Source of the DNA: Lota lota
Lineage: Eukaryota; Chordata; Actinopteri; Gadiformes; Lotidae
Direction: 5' to 3'
Assembly (NCBI GenBank): GCA_026745465.1
Contig: JACYXH010000812.1
Location: forward strand, 4,516,454 to 4,580,453
DNA length: 64,000 nucleotides
A program made the position numbers and the translations under genes. The notes under the pieces were generated by a model that did no database searches, had not been told where the DNA came from, and worked only from the letters and a program-made list of their open reading frames with translations. Positions 1-12,900 of this stretch are shown piece by piece (the stretch's first letter is position 1; every line of letters begins with the position of its first letter).

Positions 1-438
1 TTTACATTCAACTGCTACCTTCCCGTTGTTCCAAGAGGACATGTTTATTCAAAATGTTCGGGACTTTTTTTCTTACCTTTGTTCTTACCTCCTCCTTTCC
101 ATCAAGCCTTCCTTCCTTTCATCCTTCCTTCCTCTGTTCCTTCCTTACTTCCCTGAACAGCAAACAATTCACAATAACAACAACAACAACAACACAGGAG
201 ACAATTATTCTACAGACATCACAAACTGACATGAATACAAGAAACAAAAAACACATGTTTTATACAGTGGTCAGTGATGCATACATATTTTTCTATATTT
301 GGCAATAGAATAAAAGGTTATCGACAAAACAATTCTATAACATTTTTGCTATCCCTTTCTCCTCCTCGGACATGCTACATTTCCAGCTCCATCAACAGCA
401 GAAGGTTATCGTTAAAACCGTTCAACAACATTTTCTAA

Positions 439-1137
<699 letters not shown>

Positions 1138-2300
1138 GGAAACAGGGGATGGGCAGAAGTGGTGCATTGTGGGAGAAAGGGGGGCGTGGTGAAAAGGAAA
1201 CGCTAATTGTGGCTCTGTGACGTTGATTTAATTGGTTAATTTAATTAATTGTAGTTATTTTCTGTTGTTGTTTTTTTAACTGAGTAAGCGTTTTGGTTTG
1301 TTTGATGGTTTGATATTTATGTGTTTATTGATGTGCCAACATTTTAGTTGTGATTTGTTTTCTTCCATGAAAAGATTTACACCATTGATCACCAAAGTGG
1401 CTACATCTTATACACAATATAAAGCACAAAGTCAAAATATATATATCCTTATTTTAATCCAAGCAGGTGAGCCTGGAGTTTTTGTTTTCTTTTCTATTTC
1501 ACCTAAAATGACGCTGTCATAGTAACAGGACATTTAAAATGCTATGTGGAAAAAAACCTGAATATCCAATTTGACAAAATGTAATCCGAATGTACTTCTC
1601 TTATCTACTTTGCTTGAATAATTTACAGGAATTCCTTCTTCTTCCTCTACGAGCATCAAAGTATCAAACTGATGTCAAGTGGACAAAATTATAATATCAA
1701 ATGTAGGTATCAAGTAAATCATCAGAAATGAAAACAGAAGAGGGAAGGGCATGTGAAGATGTATGTATGTGAAGTAAATGTATAGGGTTTCATTTTGGAA
1801 AAAAAGCACTTTGTGTTCGATATCTGCCGCCGAGTTTTATTACGTTTTTATTTATTCCTCTGCTATTGAAGTCCCTAATCATTAAAAACATTCCTTCCCT
1901 TTAATTTAATTTTTTCATTTCCTCATTCAGTCATTCAATCCTAACTCGTTTCCATCTGAAATATCATATATCCTTCTGTAATTAAACGTAAATGGCCTGT
2001 ATCAATACTTGGCTATTTTGTATTTTTCAGCAACAATTTGAAGAGAGGATGATACACATCCTCTCTTCGCATTATACAGCGCTGTACATTCTGCAAGTGA
2101 GTACCAGCTTGCGTATATGAATGTTGGCTATTACTCATAGTGTTTATACTGTAACTCTATAGCTGTGTATTTTGCATTTGCAAAACATTGTCCATGCCTC
2201 ACTCCAACTATATTAGAAGAAATTTGTCATCGATGCCAATAACACATGATCAATATTGTGAGCAATCATTTGCGTGAATAACAACTGCTCGAAAAATAAA
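1138..2300 (+). other. olfm3: Probable olfm3 3' untranslated region
   Basis: AT-rich sequence directly after the olfm3 stop codon, without a credible reading frame. It ends at the first good poly(A) hexamer on this strand. The extent is inferred; a later AATAAA at 2635-2640 is an alternative end. Confidence 0.5.
2295..2300 (+). terminator. Candidate olfm3 poly(A) signal AATAAA
   Basis: Exact AATAAA, followed within about 20-50 bases by a GT-rich stretch (2310-2345) typical of a downstream cleavage element. It lies about 1.16 kb after the olfm3 stop. Confidence 0.5.
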
Positions 2301-2753
2301 GTAATTTATGTTTTCATGGTGTTGTGTTATTGTTGTTTTAGTGTGGTCTCAGAATGAACATCCACTGCTGTCCAGTGTTGTGTCATGTGGTTAAGAGGCG
2401 CCAATTACGTATTCCAAAGTAATAGTTTCAGCACAGCAACAGCCAGTCCATGTTCATTAGGGCTAGACTGGTAAACAGCAGAGCTCAAATGGGCTGGTTA
2501 GTTTCCGCAGTATGCCAGCATCAGAACATTACATATAATTGCTGACAAATGTCAGCCAATGGAAACTTTTCCATTCATTTGGCACTCAAATGAATGGAAT
2601 TGAATTGTGTAACAAGAAATTTGTATTAAGTTGAAATAAACGCAATGAAAGTGAACCGTAAACTTTGTTGTCAGATCAAGTCTATGGTTCATAGCCCTTT
2701 ATCACAGTGACACCCTCTTCATACACACACAGGCACATTAACCACACATACAC

Positions 2754-2790
<37 letters not shown>

Positions 2791-3900
2791 GTAAGCAGCA
2801 CACAAGTCGTGCTACGTCAGGGGCAGGTGGAGGCCCTGCTCCAGCTGTGTGTGTGCTGCAGGCCAGATCGATGAAGCTCCACCAGTCAGACAGACAGGAG
2901 GCACCTTAAAAAAAGGTCAGAGAGCCGGCCGGACCACCTGCCCGCCTCAGGCTGGTATGGATCTCTAGGGATTGGGGGTTCTAGACTTTCAAGCATTCAA
3001 ATATCATTGATTCAGAAGCCCCTCATCGCCAACTTCAAAACATCGCCCTTTGACAGGCTGGAGCGTCAGAAATTTGCATGCTGCCATAACTCCCTAATCT
3101 CACAACTTCGGCCAGGGAATAAGAATGAGGGAAGGAGAATTATCTGGAGGCCCGCTATGAAGACCCTTACAGACGTCACATTCATTATTCATTTCCTTGC
3201 ACCCTCTTCTTTATTTCTAAGAGTTAGAGAAGACTGGAAACTATCCTGTTGTTTTCGGTTGGGTGGTGGTCATCCACATTTCATGCCGTACATAGAGGAT
3301 TGCTGTTAAACTGCAAGGGTCAGTAACTATAGTTATAAGACAAACTGTCACAATAAAGGATGTTGGTACCAACACATCAGAATACCAAGCGGAGGATGGA
3401 AACCAATGCACTCAATAGAAACTGTGAGCATGAATCAGAATTAGATGGAGCTTTGACACTTTACATGCACTTTACAAATAAGGTTAGATTATAGGCCTAT
3501 TTCTTTATCCAAAACAGGCAACAAAGACAGTTGGTACTGTATATTTTTTTAGATGCACATGGTATTAAGTTAAAGTGGTTATTTGATCATCCTCATCCTT
3601 CAGTGATTCAAGGTTTTTTTTATTAATTGTTTTGTCTTTAGATAGAGGGTGTTGATGTGATCGCTAACTAACTTTCTTTTGTATGGCATTCAAAAACAAT
3701 TATTTTGTTTGTTCGTGTGTGTCCTTATTTAACATTTTGAGCAAATTCTGGCATGTCTAATCCTTGATTAGTTCAATAAACTGACTCAGTGAGATATTTT
3801 ATAGTTAAAAAGTAAGCATGGCGAGAGATGTAAAGATAACAATAGGACTGCAAGCAGTCACACAAGGTGTTCACAGCCCACGCACCGCCTTTCCCACGCA
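2301..3900. other. Intergenic, no gene seen; (CA)n at about 2728-2790
   Basis: No reading frame here resembles a known protein. The 100-codon frame at 3007-3309 has no coding-like features. The only clear structure is an interrupted (CA)n microsatellite. Confidence 0.6.
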
Positions 3901-3974
3901 CCACCTTTCCCAGCTGCCGCCATTTCAGAACGAATCGCCGGCGCGGTCGTCGTTCGCCACCGCCACGTCTCGCA

Positions 3975-4105
3975 AAACGCACGGTCGAGATCGGACTCGA
4001 ACAGGCGACTCTACATCCGTGCCGTGTCTCAAAAAAAGTATCGGTCGACGTCAGATTCGAACCGGCGACCCTAAATCAGAAGCTGTACCGCTACACTACA
4101 TATAC
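3975..4105 (-). repeat. tRNA-derived, SINE-like tandem pair
   Basis: Read on the minus strand, two units share the pattern GTCGCC(G/T)GTTCGA(A/G)TC followed by CTCGACC or GTCGACC. Their B-box-like cores lie at 4053-4063 and 3992-4002. The first unit also has an A-box-like AGTGTAGCGGT (4087-4097) and is followed by a T7 run (4031-4037), a possible Pol III terminator. The acceptor stem does not pair, so this is not called as a functional tRNA. A degenerate SINE head is the likeliest reading. Confidence 0.4.
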
Positions 4106-4540
4106 ATGTGTATTGATGGGTTCAAATCACACTATGTTTTGAGAGGGAGCTGTCTTCCATACGTGGCGGATGTCGTGAGCTTGGTAGCTGTGGTAAAATG
4201 GCATTTGTATGACTTATACACCGGTTTACTGGAAGTAAACACATCTAAATAATCACCAACCATGTTTGTAAAGTATACTGTGTCGACAGCCACCTTCAAA
4301 ACAGACCATTGAGAAATGATGTGTGTACCCCATTATGGCCTAGCCTGCGTTGTAGGGAGGCCTCGGTTTGGATAGGCGAACGTCAAACCAATGCATCCAA
4401 TTATATTATGAAACTCTATTATTATTATAAACTCTACTATTCTGAAATATAAAGAACCAGATAGAGACACATACGCAGAAAAAGACAGACACACACAAAG
4501 ACATAGAGAGACACACACACACAAAGGCACAGACATACAG

Positions 4541-4545
4541 AGACA

Positions 4546-4606
<61 letters not shown>
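4541..4606. repeat. (CA)n microsatellite
   Basis: A near-pure AC repeat of about 60 bases, with interrupted AGACA-type repeats on its left side from about 4464. Confidence 0.95.
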
Positions 4607-4612
<6 letters not shown>

Positions 4613-4619
4613 AGACACC

Positions 4620-4711
4620 GTGGTTTCAAAGTAGATGCCGTTTATGTGTGATATTTTGCCACAGACAGTGGTTTCATAGTAGATGCTGTTTATGTGTGAT
4701 ATTCTCCCGCC
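4620..4711. repeat. Tandem duplication, about 49-bp period
   Basis: The segment GTGGTTTCAAAGTAGATGCC (4620-4639) recurs with two substitutions at 4669-4688. Both copies continue into GTTTATGTGTGATATT. Confidence 0.9.
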
Positions 4712-4739
4712 TGCTGGCGAATGGGTGCATTACGCTTGA

Positions 4740-5400
4740 GAGCAATCGCGTTAATTGACACTGTGACGTCATGGAATGAGATTTCGACACCACATTTTAT
4801 CACATGTTAATGGAGGTGTCCTCTACGTGCATGCCAAGTTTCTGCTCCCTTCTGAGGCTGACTTGTGGCTGATATAGTAATGTTTGATCATTTGCATATT
4901 TTGAATTTACCATAACTCGGCCATTCTTTACCCAATCACAAATCGCTCAATGATTTAAGCTCAGACAGGCCCATACATCATGAATCTGAAATCCGTTTTT
5001 CTTGGGTAGCTCTGGTTCTGTAGAAAAAGATTTTTGAAGGTTTCACAAAATGTTCACTGTACAGCAAAATCTACCCTGACGGACTTTATGATCCCAGAGG
5101 ATAAAATGTTGAGCATGTGAATGAAATAAGGCATTTACACCAAGTTTCAGAAATTTCCATCAATAGGGGCGGACGGGCTGATCGTTTAACTTTGACAAGA
5201 TGTTATAGCGCCACCTATGTGCAATTCACCTGTATGTAAAAAGATATGTATAAATCCCCCAAATTTGAAAACTTTTGATTAATGCACCGCGGAGATATAG
5301 GCGTTTCAAATCCGGAATAATAATAATAGGCGACCGCGACAATAACAATAGGTCTCCACAGATACACTGTGAATCCCTAATAAAAGAGGCCCTAGGACTG
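4740..5400. repeat. Probable dispersed teleost repeat (unclassified)
   Basis: Contains phrases typical of an abundant fish repeat: CCAAGTTTC..., ATAGCGCCACCTATGTGCAA, and a tail of AATAATAATAATAGG, ACAATAACAATAGG and CCCTAATAA. No protein domain is visible. Family assignment rests on recollection of such repeats, not a search. Confidence 0.4.
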
Positions 5401-6572
5401 AACCTTGGTGCACACCAAATGTGAAATTTGTTCACTCAGATGCATCGCTGCAAATGGAGACAAAATTTGTCATCTTCTTGATGACCAACATGACCTAAAT
5501 GAGGACCATACCATAACATCAAATCCACTTTTCATTTGGTTGGTTAACCTTACGACCATAGCAAATAGCATGTGCATGTTATAACCGTTACTGCTTTTGT
5601 TCACAGTGGTAGAGTTTTACTTCTAAAGTATGACTTTGAACTTCATCTGCCCCAAGGGAGAGAATTAAGAGGGTTGTTATCAACGGCACACTTGTTCTTT
5701 CATATTCATCTGATAGAGAACTCTGAAAAGACCAGAATAACAAGGCATTGAAATATTGGTATTACCCTCATTATGAGGAGGTGGATGTGTGTAACCACAC
5801 ATCCACCTATTGGAAGAAGTAAAACAATATTTCTGATAAGGTAGCTGATAGCATGTAACGCTGCAAATAATCTTGACAGTTATTTACCGATCCCTTAGAT
5901 AAAGCGGCTTTGAAAGCTTTGAAAGCCACTATATATATATATAAAATCAGATATGTAACAAGAAGCACAAAGTTGTAATATAAATGAGCACGTCACAATA
6001 ATTTTTATGAAGAGTTAATGAAAAAACTAATGGCCATCTTGAAGGGATGATTTTATAAACCACTCTCAATTTCCAGACTGAGCCATGCAGTTGGTTGAAA
6101 CTCAATTTCGCTGCTGTCTAGTGTGCTGTTGTAAGATCGAGGCACGGTGGAGGGGCATCAGTAAGCAATTTGAGACTGGCGGCGGTGCCACTCACGGATG
6201 TCTTTAAAACAAGTGAGCTGTGGAGATTGAAGTCATTAAAGTTAACAGCCAGTAGTGGTGTGGACCACTTAGTCCTTACATTCAAAGCAGCGTAATAACA
6301 AGGCGGGATTTAGGCTCTTTCAACTCCTCTCTCTCATTCCCCCCTCCCCCACCCCTTTATTCATGAACCCAATGAATTAAGTGGAGAAGAGAAGCTCAGA
6401 CAGTGCCACAGTAACATAAGCTTGGGTACACCTACAGGGTTCTATAGCCGCAGTGACCATGCTTGACCCTGTCTGGCTAGTAGGGGTTCGGAGTAGTGTC
6501 CAGAATTATGCACTTGCCATTCCTTCTTTGTCCACAGGGCTTTTTCTTGGAAAAGGTGCATTCACCATTTAT
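5401..6572. other. Intergenic, no gene seen; one perfect hairpin
   Basis: No supported gene. A perfect hairpin with 13-bp arms (5779-5791 and 5796-5808) and a 4-base loop lies in it. Confidence 0.6.
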
Positions 6573-6990
6573 ATCAGAATCAGAATCAGAATCAGAAAAG
6601 CTTTATTGCCAAGTACGTTTTTTAAACAAACAAGGAATTTGTCTTGGTGATGTAGGTGCACATCACGTTCTCTATTACAGGTTAAACAGAACAAACAAAA
6701 TAAGTATAAATATATGTATAAATATATACACACAATTTAGATTTACAAGAGCAGATTAAGTACAGTGGCATGTAGAGCCAGGGGTGGGGTGTGGAGAGAG
6801 TCAGGGTGGTTTCCGGGCCTTGTTAATAAGGCTAGTGGCGGAGGGGAAAAAACTGTCCTTGTGATGATAGGTTTTGGTCCTGATGGACCTCAGCCTCCTG
6901 CCAGAGGGGAGTGGCTCAAAGAGATTGTTGCCGGGGTGGGAGGGGTCAGCCACAACAGCCCAAGATGTTCAAGAGCTCTTCTCAGGAGAA
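6573..6990 (-). mobile_element. 3' end of a non-LTR retrotransposon (LINE)
   Basis: On the minus strand, the frame 6947-6801 reads DPSHPGNNLFEPLPSGRR and later KDSFFPSATSLIN before a TGA. This resembles the usual extreme C-terminus of teleost non-LTR retrotransposon ORF2. It is followed by an AT-rich 3'UTR, CAATAAAGC, and a (TTCTGA)n tail at 6598-6573. Only the 3' few hundred bases remain, as expected for 5' truncation. The clade is not certain. Confidence 0.65.
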
Positions 6991-7344
6991 AGAGATCCGG
7001 GTACCATCGCATATCTCGGCCTTCCTCAGCATGGCTGTCTCTGCCAAGCTCACTGGAGATCTTGTCCACATTGAAGGCCTTTCTGTACATTCGGTGCTCT
7101 GCCCTGTCTTTCTTGAAGGTGTCCATTACCTGCCCAATGCGTTCTTGGTCTATCTGGAAGGCCTTCCTCTCAGCAGCCAGGATGGATCTTAGCTCCTGGG
7201 CAGCTACTTTGCTGTCCAGGAGATAACCTCCTTCTCCATGAAGATCACATCATGGGTCAACAAATAAATTAAATATGTATAAATAAAATCCTGTAACATT
7301 ATCAGACATTAAACATAGGCAGCTGCTTCATCTATGTTAGCTAC

Positions 7345-7509
7345 CTGTTTCTCCGTGTCAAACCAATGTTCTTTGCGAGCGAGATGGGCTGTGTAGTCCT
7401 CCAGGATTGTTTCCTCCTGGTAAAGAAATGATTGTAGAACTTCCAGCCTCTCGTGATCGTTCATTAGTTCCCCTATTTGAGTATGCAAAATTAGGTAATT
7501 CTGTGTCAC
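7345..7509 (-). pseudogene. Exon-like 55-codon helical segment, unidentified gene
   Basis: On the minus strand a pyrimidine-rich tract ending TTCTAG precedes an open 165-nt segment that starts VTQNYLILHTQIGELMNDHE and ends WFDTEKQ before a strong CAG|GTAGC donor. Length is a multiple of three and both ends are phase 0. Composition is strongly helical or coiled-coil (E, K, L, Q rich). I do not recognise the protein. A second open stretch (7249-7016) with LAAERKAFQIDQERIGQVM and DTFKKDRAEHRMYRKAF follows in transcript order, but I find no clean acceptor in the matching frame and it runs into the LINE end. A decayed gene fragment or captured exons is the best guess. Confidence 0.4.
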
Positions 7510-7809
7510 CTAGAAGCACAAAATAAGACTCTGACTAGTGTCTGTAGTTTTTAAATGGATAAATGGGTGACATATTGACTTAAGGCAAAATTGCACACAT
7601 TTTGCATATTTGTCTTAACAAAATCCACATCCAAATACATGCAAAACTTGCCAAAATGTTTTGAAGCTTTGTTCAGTTTGACTGTGGCCAGTTTTGACCT
7701 TCAGTTTAATTGCATTGAGCAATTTCAAAGCAAAGTTGTTGGTCCCCCAGAGAAGGTAGGACTAGCTCTTCAACTCACTTGTGTGTATACAATCCAGCAT
7801 GCAGTCTCG

Positions 7810-7810
<1 letters not shown>

Positions 7811-7847
<37 letters not shown>

Positions 7848-7860
7848 CACACACACACAC
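7811..7860. repeat. (CA)n microsatellite
   Basis: AC dinucleotide repeat broken by two ATG-containing interruptions. The flanks (7510-8660) show no supported gene. Confidence 0.9.
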
Positions 7861-8669
7861 ATGAATATATCACACTGTGTAATTAGTTTCCATCCAGATG
7901 ATGCATTGAAGCATTGATTATTCTGATCTTTTAGAAAGAAACAATGCTTATTGGACAATAGGAAAGGTTTGAAAACAACAATAACTTGATGTCTTTTTGT
8001 GTAGTATAATAAGACACGCAGTGGCCAGGATCCTTCATGTGCATTTTACAATCTAGTTTATCTAGCCAAAACTATTAATTATACAATTCTTAGAGAGATG
8101 AGTGTGGGACTTTTACCACAATTTTAATGATGCAAATTCAACACGCTGTACCTAAAGTACCCTTCATTTATTTAGATTTAATATTTTTATTTATACATGG
8201 TGTTTCTGTTGGGAGGGTGTTGTACTAGTCTTTACCATGTCCCCAAGTCATCCAGTCTCCTAATCCCTCCTAAGGCAATTATTGATGGGATCCGTGTACC
8301 ACTTAATAAAGACTGGAGATGTCCCGTCCCCGTAAGCTGCTTCAGAGGATCAAAGTTGAAACTCCGATTTATCTCTACACACAAGAAAAACAACCATCAA
8401 GGCAGGCCTGAGGATGTCCACAGACAAGGGAAAATTGAAGTGGAAATTACGTCACTTTACAGGGTTTTTCCAGTTTTGTTTACCCACAAATAGTAGTTTG
8501 AGGATTGGAGTCATTCACCTCAGAGTCGGGCAAGATAGGACGAATGGGCAGACAGGTAGTCAGACAGGCAGAAGACAGGTAGACGGAAGACATACAGGTA
8601 GATGGAAAGGCAGACAGTCAGGAAGGTTCTTTAGTCTTGTGTCGTTCAGGCATGGAGGCTAGAGACCAG

Positions 8670-9967
8670 GGGTCTCATTTATAACCAATGCATCTGAACC
8701 GAATGGGGCCTGAAAGAGGCCTGGCCTGGGACCCTAGACCAATCTCACAGCGCACACCAATCACTACAGTTGATCAAATATGGGGCGGGTTTGATACCAT
8801 GGCGTCCTATGGGAGTGCAGTCGTGGCATTTTCATAAACAACCAAGATGGCTGCAGCTGATGTGTCACACTTTTCATTGCTGTGATTAACTGTAGGTCTA
8901 TCAAATTGCATCCAAGGGCATTTTGGTCTGTGCCGGTTGATAACGCCACTTGGAAATCGAAAATTAACAAAGATGTTTCAGACTAGTATGCATTTGCGAA
9001 TCTAAATCTGTGATCTATTGGAGATAGGGGGAATTGTGATGCAGATGGTGAGGTGTTGAATTGAAACCACATTGTATAATGATGCCTCTCACACATATGT
9101 AATTTAACTTACTATCAAGATCCACATTATCTTAAAAACATGCAAACCAGCAGTTTTATTTATGCTTGTAGTGAGCCAAAACTATTCCATAAGCACCTTT
9201 CAATTTGAAAAGATACAGCCTGAGCTAACTCAAATCTTAAATCAAAGTCTGCTCAGTATTTCATCAGCGCTCTCTCATCATCACATTCCCCACTCCCGGA
9301 GAGCAGAGGAGAGGGTTGGACTGTATGGTAACTAACTGACGAAATAATCATCAGTTGTAGCAATCCAAGATGACATTAAAGATACTTTTTTAAATATTGT
9401 CTAATATCGTGCATATATCACCAAGTTCAATTTCAGTTGTTATAGTTTTTGTGTGCAAAATAGCTGCAGAGAACACGGCTTTCCAGTCTGTCGCAGTCAG
9501 TAGATGCAGAAGCAACGTGTTGCCATTCGCTGCATATTCTTTTGTTTATGACCCCGCTGCTGTGGCCACCAAACAATGTGCTATGTGATCTCCACCTCAC
9601 CCACAAGCACTTCGATTTCGGTGTCAGAAAAAAATCATTTTCTTCGTCTTCCTCTCGGTTGTTGCCATGATTCACCTTACCGTACTATTGATCAGCAGGC
9701 TCATTTATATGCATCAACATTCATGTGGTGCTTTGCATTGACCATTTGTGGTTGATTTGGCCGTATTAAGGGCAGGATATGAGGCTGATCCACGTGCCCA
9801 CATTTCCAGTTGGACTGTGATTTATAATAGAAAAACTGCCTGCAAGTGTGCGTATGTACGGTTTTATAAGTCTGCTATTTTTGGGCCGCACGCCACTTTC
9901 TGCTTTTGTGCACACGTACACTTAATTAATAATATGAATCCTACACACCGTTTTATAAATTAGGCCC
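8670..9967 (-). mobile_element. Degenerate PIF/Harbinger-type DNA transposon
   Basis: The ends read GGGTCTCATTTATAA (8670) and, reversed, GGGCCTAATTTATAAA (9967). They are flanked by the same trinucleotide CAG (8667-8669 and 9968-9970), a CWG-type 3-bp target duplication as made by PIF/Harbinger transposases. Inside, a minus-strand frame (9675-9433) includes LFGGHSSGVINKRICSEWQ, which resembles the Myb/SANT-like accessory protein of this superfamily, with frame damage on either side. No DDE transposase is visible in the 1.3 kb, so the copy is non-autonomous or decayed. Confidence 0.6.
9433..9675 (-). pseudogene. Remnant of Harbinger Myb/SANT-like protein
   Basis: An 80-codon frame inside the transposon, beginning MNHGNNREEDEEN. 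The middle resembles the Myb-like DNA-binding region of Harbinger accessory ORFs (FGGHSSGV, NKR, EWQHV). Sequence before and after this block is out of frame compared with the expected domain, so it is inactive. Similarity is from memory of the family. Confidence 0.5.
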
Positions 9968-9970
9968 CAG

Positions 9971-12900
9971 ATCTGCAATTGATCCAATCTATCTCAAACC
10001 ACCGCGGTTTGGCATGGCCCCTATTACTCTGTTTATTTTGGAGGTCACTGGCTGGTTCTCAGCCTCTCCCTCTATGCTGGCTGCCCAACGCTGCACTCAT
10101 CCCTTATCTGTGTGCACACAGGGGCCAAGGGTCTGGCCCTGTGAAGGATCTGGCTTCATAAACCTGCAAAGAGCCCCAGACTTGCTTACCTCGGGTAGAT
10201 TTCTAGGTTCCTGGAATCCATATCTTTTTTCCTATTTCCAGTACGGATACACATTTGCTGGGTGATTTCGGCATGGACATAAAATGTTGTTATTATGCAA
10301 AGAGGCTGGTATACATATTATTATTAATATGTATTATACATTACCCCTGCTGGCTGTATTATCCGCTTGGTTTCTCAGAATGATACAACACAACACTGGA
10401 GCACTGACGTGTGCTTCTGTATGTTTGTGCGGGCACGCACATGTGTGCGTGTGGAAACTTTGAATGTCAGTAAGCATGAATATTCAGAACAATAAATTGG
10501 TTTAAAAAATGTAAAATAACAATTATGTTTGGAGACATATTATATTTTCCTGCAGCCAACACCACCACCACCACCGCCAGAACCACCACCCTGTAGATTA
10601 GCTGTGGAGTGCAGTAGACCACAGATTGATCTGTGCCAGGCCCCGTTGCAGCCCTGGGAGCCCGTATTGCGCCGAGAGACGAGGAGATTGTGTTTATTCT
10701 GCTGGAGGGAGAATGACTCCGAGGGCCGGGGGGGATAACATTTTTATTTATTTTTTTACAATGATCTGTCTGGAGTGGGCTCACACGTACGCATCGAAAC
10801 ACACACATAAATATAAATAAAACCACACAAACACACGCAAAAACAAACAATGCTGAATTTCTACCCATTCCACTGAACTAAATGGAAGCTTGCGAATGAA
10901 GGCAACAATGTTGGTAATAACTCTGATTCTAGTTTGTAATTTATCATAGTGCCTACCAATTTGTGCAAGGCTTGTGTGTAAGACATGCGTGAACTTTCAA
11001 AGGTCTTTGATTCGGTGAGTGGCAGGACATTTATAGAATCACATATCGAATATATGCTCTGTCTGTTTATGGCATAAAGTCAGTAGATACAACTTACTAT
11101 GACTCTCCTCCACAGTGTTTAGATCTGTTACATTAATTGTAAATTAATACATTAATGAATGTATATGGAACAAATGTAATTGAATAGTCACCACCTTTTT
11201 AATTGAGCATAATAATTTTTTAATGGGATTATATTTACCTGTAGGTACATTATTGTCCATGCAACCTATTGAAATATAAAACAATCTAATAAAACATTGC
11301 CTTCATTTTGAATCTCAAGCAACACTTCTGCAGAGTCAATGCTTACAACGTGTCGGTCACATATTGCTGGGGAGAATTGATAGTGAGATAGAAAGGATGA
11401 ACCTTAGTGTTCTTACATTACAATTCAAAACACAAAACAGTTTGGCTGCAATTTTACATGTATTCATGAATCAATAGCCATATATAATTGATGGATCAGC
11501 ATAATTTCTTCTGAAACGTGTGCAACTGTCCATACTTACAAGATCAATGATCTTAATTAGAGGCTGAGTTCTGATAAAATGCCTTAAAACAGGAGGAGAG
11601 GCCAAGCTGCAGCGTGCTGCTAAGGTACAACTTTTAATGAATATATTTCTCATCTACCTAATAGCTCACTATTTCTCCAGAGCACTTTGGCCTGGGATTT
11701 ATGGTAATAATGAGAGTAGGGAAAGTCAATGTGTTCTGTCTTAAACAGTTAAGCACCTAGCGCTACACAGAAGATGGGGAGACTGGACCGGTGGAAATGA
11801 TTTGTTAGGACCGGCTCAATCCAACGGAGTTCACAAGTTGAACTGCTGACTCCAGCTCCTCGCCCAAAAAAAAGTGACTCATGTTGGACAGAAGCACGAA
11901 CGGGCAAACGGGCAAATTAGACAATGACGGACGCACGAAACATTGGCAATGGTCACCCGTAAGTTATTCGCCCAGAGAGCTCCATCTACAACGGCGCACG
12001 GATTGAACGATGAACGATGAACACAATTATTCGGTTGCTTTGAGCTGGCTTGCTTATGGTTCCATGGGGCGAACGGGAGGCTCCACAAAGCACCCCACCA
12101 GCGGCAGCACCCCCCCCCCCATGTCCCCTCCCCCTCGCATCAATTCAAAGCACCGGAAAGTAGTTGTTCTCCTCTTACACTTCTTCTCTGGCTCAAATCC
12201 GTCCCAGCGCTTAGATGACTGTCATGTTCCATTAGGTCATTTTGAGTGTGCTTTTGAGACCTTGATCTTTTTTTTGTAATTTTTTTTATCTATGTACTCT
12301 ATATGCAAATGAGGGTCACGTGTCCTGCGTGTTCCCATGACCCGAGTTCCGTTGGGAACTAAAGATGGGGGGGGAAAGCGAAAGAAGGGAGGAATATTCA
12401 CAACAGGGGGGAGGGGCTATGGAGATCGATTTAGGGATAAAAAATTCATCCAGCTGAATTGATATTTGGACAGTTGTTTTGACCACGTATTTACCTCCAC
12501 CGCATGTGACATTAATGACCAACAATACATGCTGCTAAAGCCGGTGGCACTTTCACATGACCTCACACATGACCTGACCTCTAAGTCTGAAACAGCAGGT
12601 ACTTGGACATTTTAAGAAATGCACAAACAATTGTAAGAAACACTTATTCGTCTTCATGGGTCAATAAATATCAGCCCATAAGCTCTGTACCATAACTATC
12701 AACCAGTTTCGAGACCGATAGAATTCAGTAGAATAAAACAACATTGCAATGTGTGGGTGTTTGAGACATGGGTGTATAATAAGAAGTGTGAGCGAGGGAG
12801 AGATAAATGTTTGTTGGAGGTTCCTCCTGGGATCCTCCCCTGCTGCTTCTGAAAAGATATGAACACACGTGCATGTATTGGAGAGTAGACACATTGGCTT

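Noticed and set aside
3007..3309. 100-codon + strand frame
   Set aside because: No domain, no splice context, composition like flanking non-coding DNA.
4087..4105. Functional tRNA gene
   Set aside because: No pairing acceptor stem or proper anticodon arm can be drawn.
4333..4629. Cysteine/valine repeat frames (CVCVCV)
   Set aside because: Pure translation of the (CA)n microsatellite; the same applies to 25327-25587, 50029-50394 and 62115-62394.
10467..10868. 133-codon minus frame with valine/cysteine-rich sequence
   Set aside because: Arises from low-complexity (ACC)n and CA-rich DNA.
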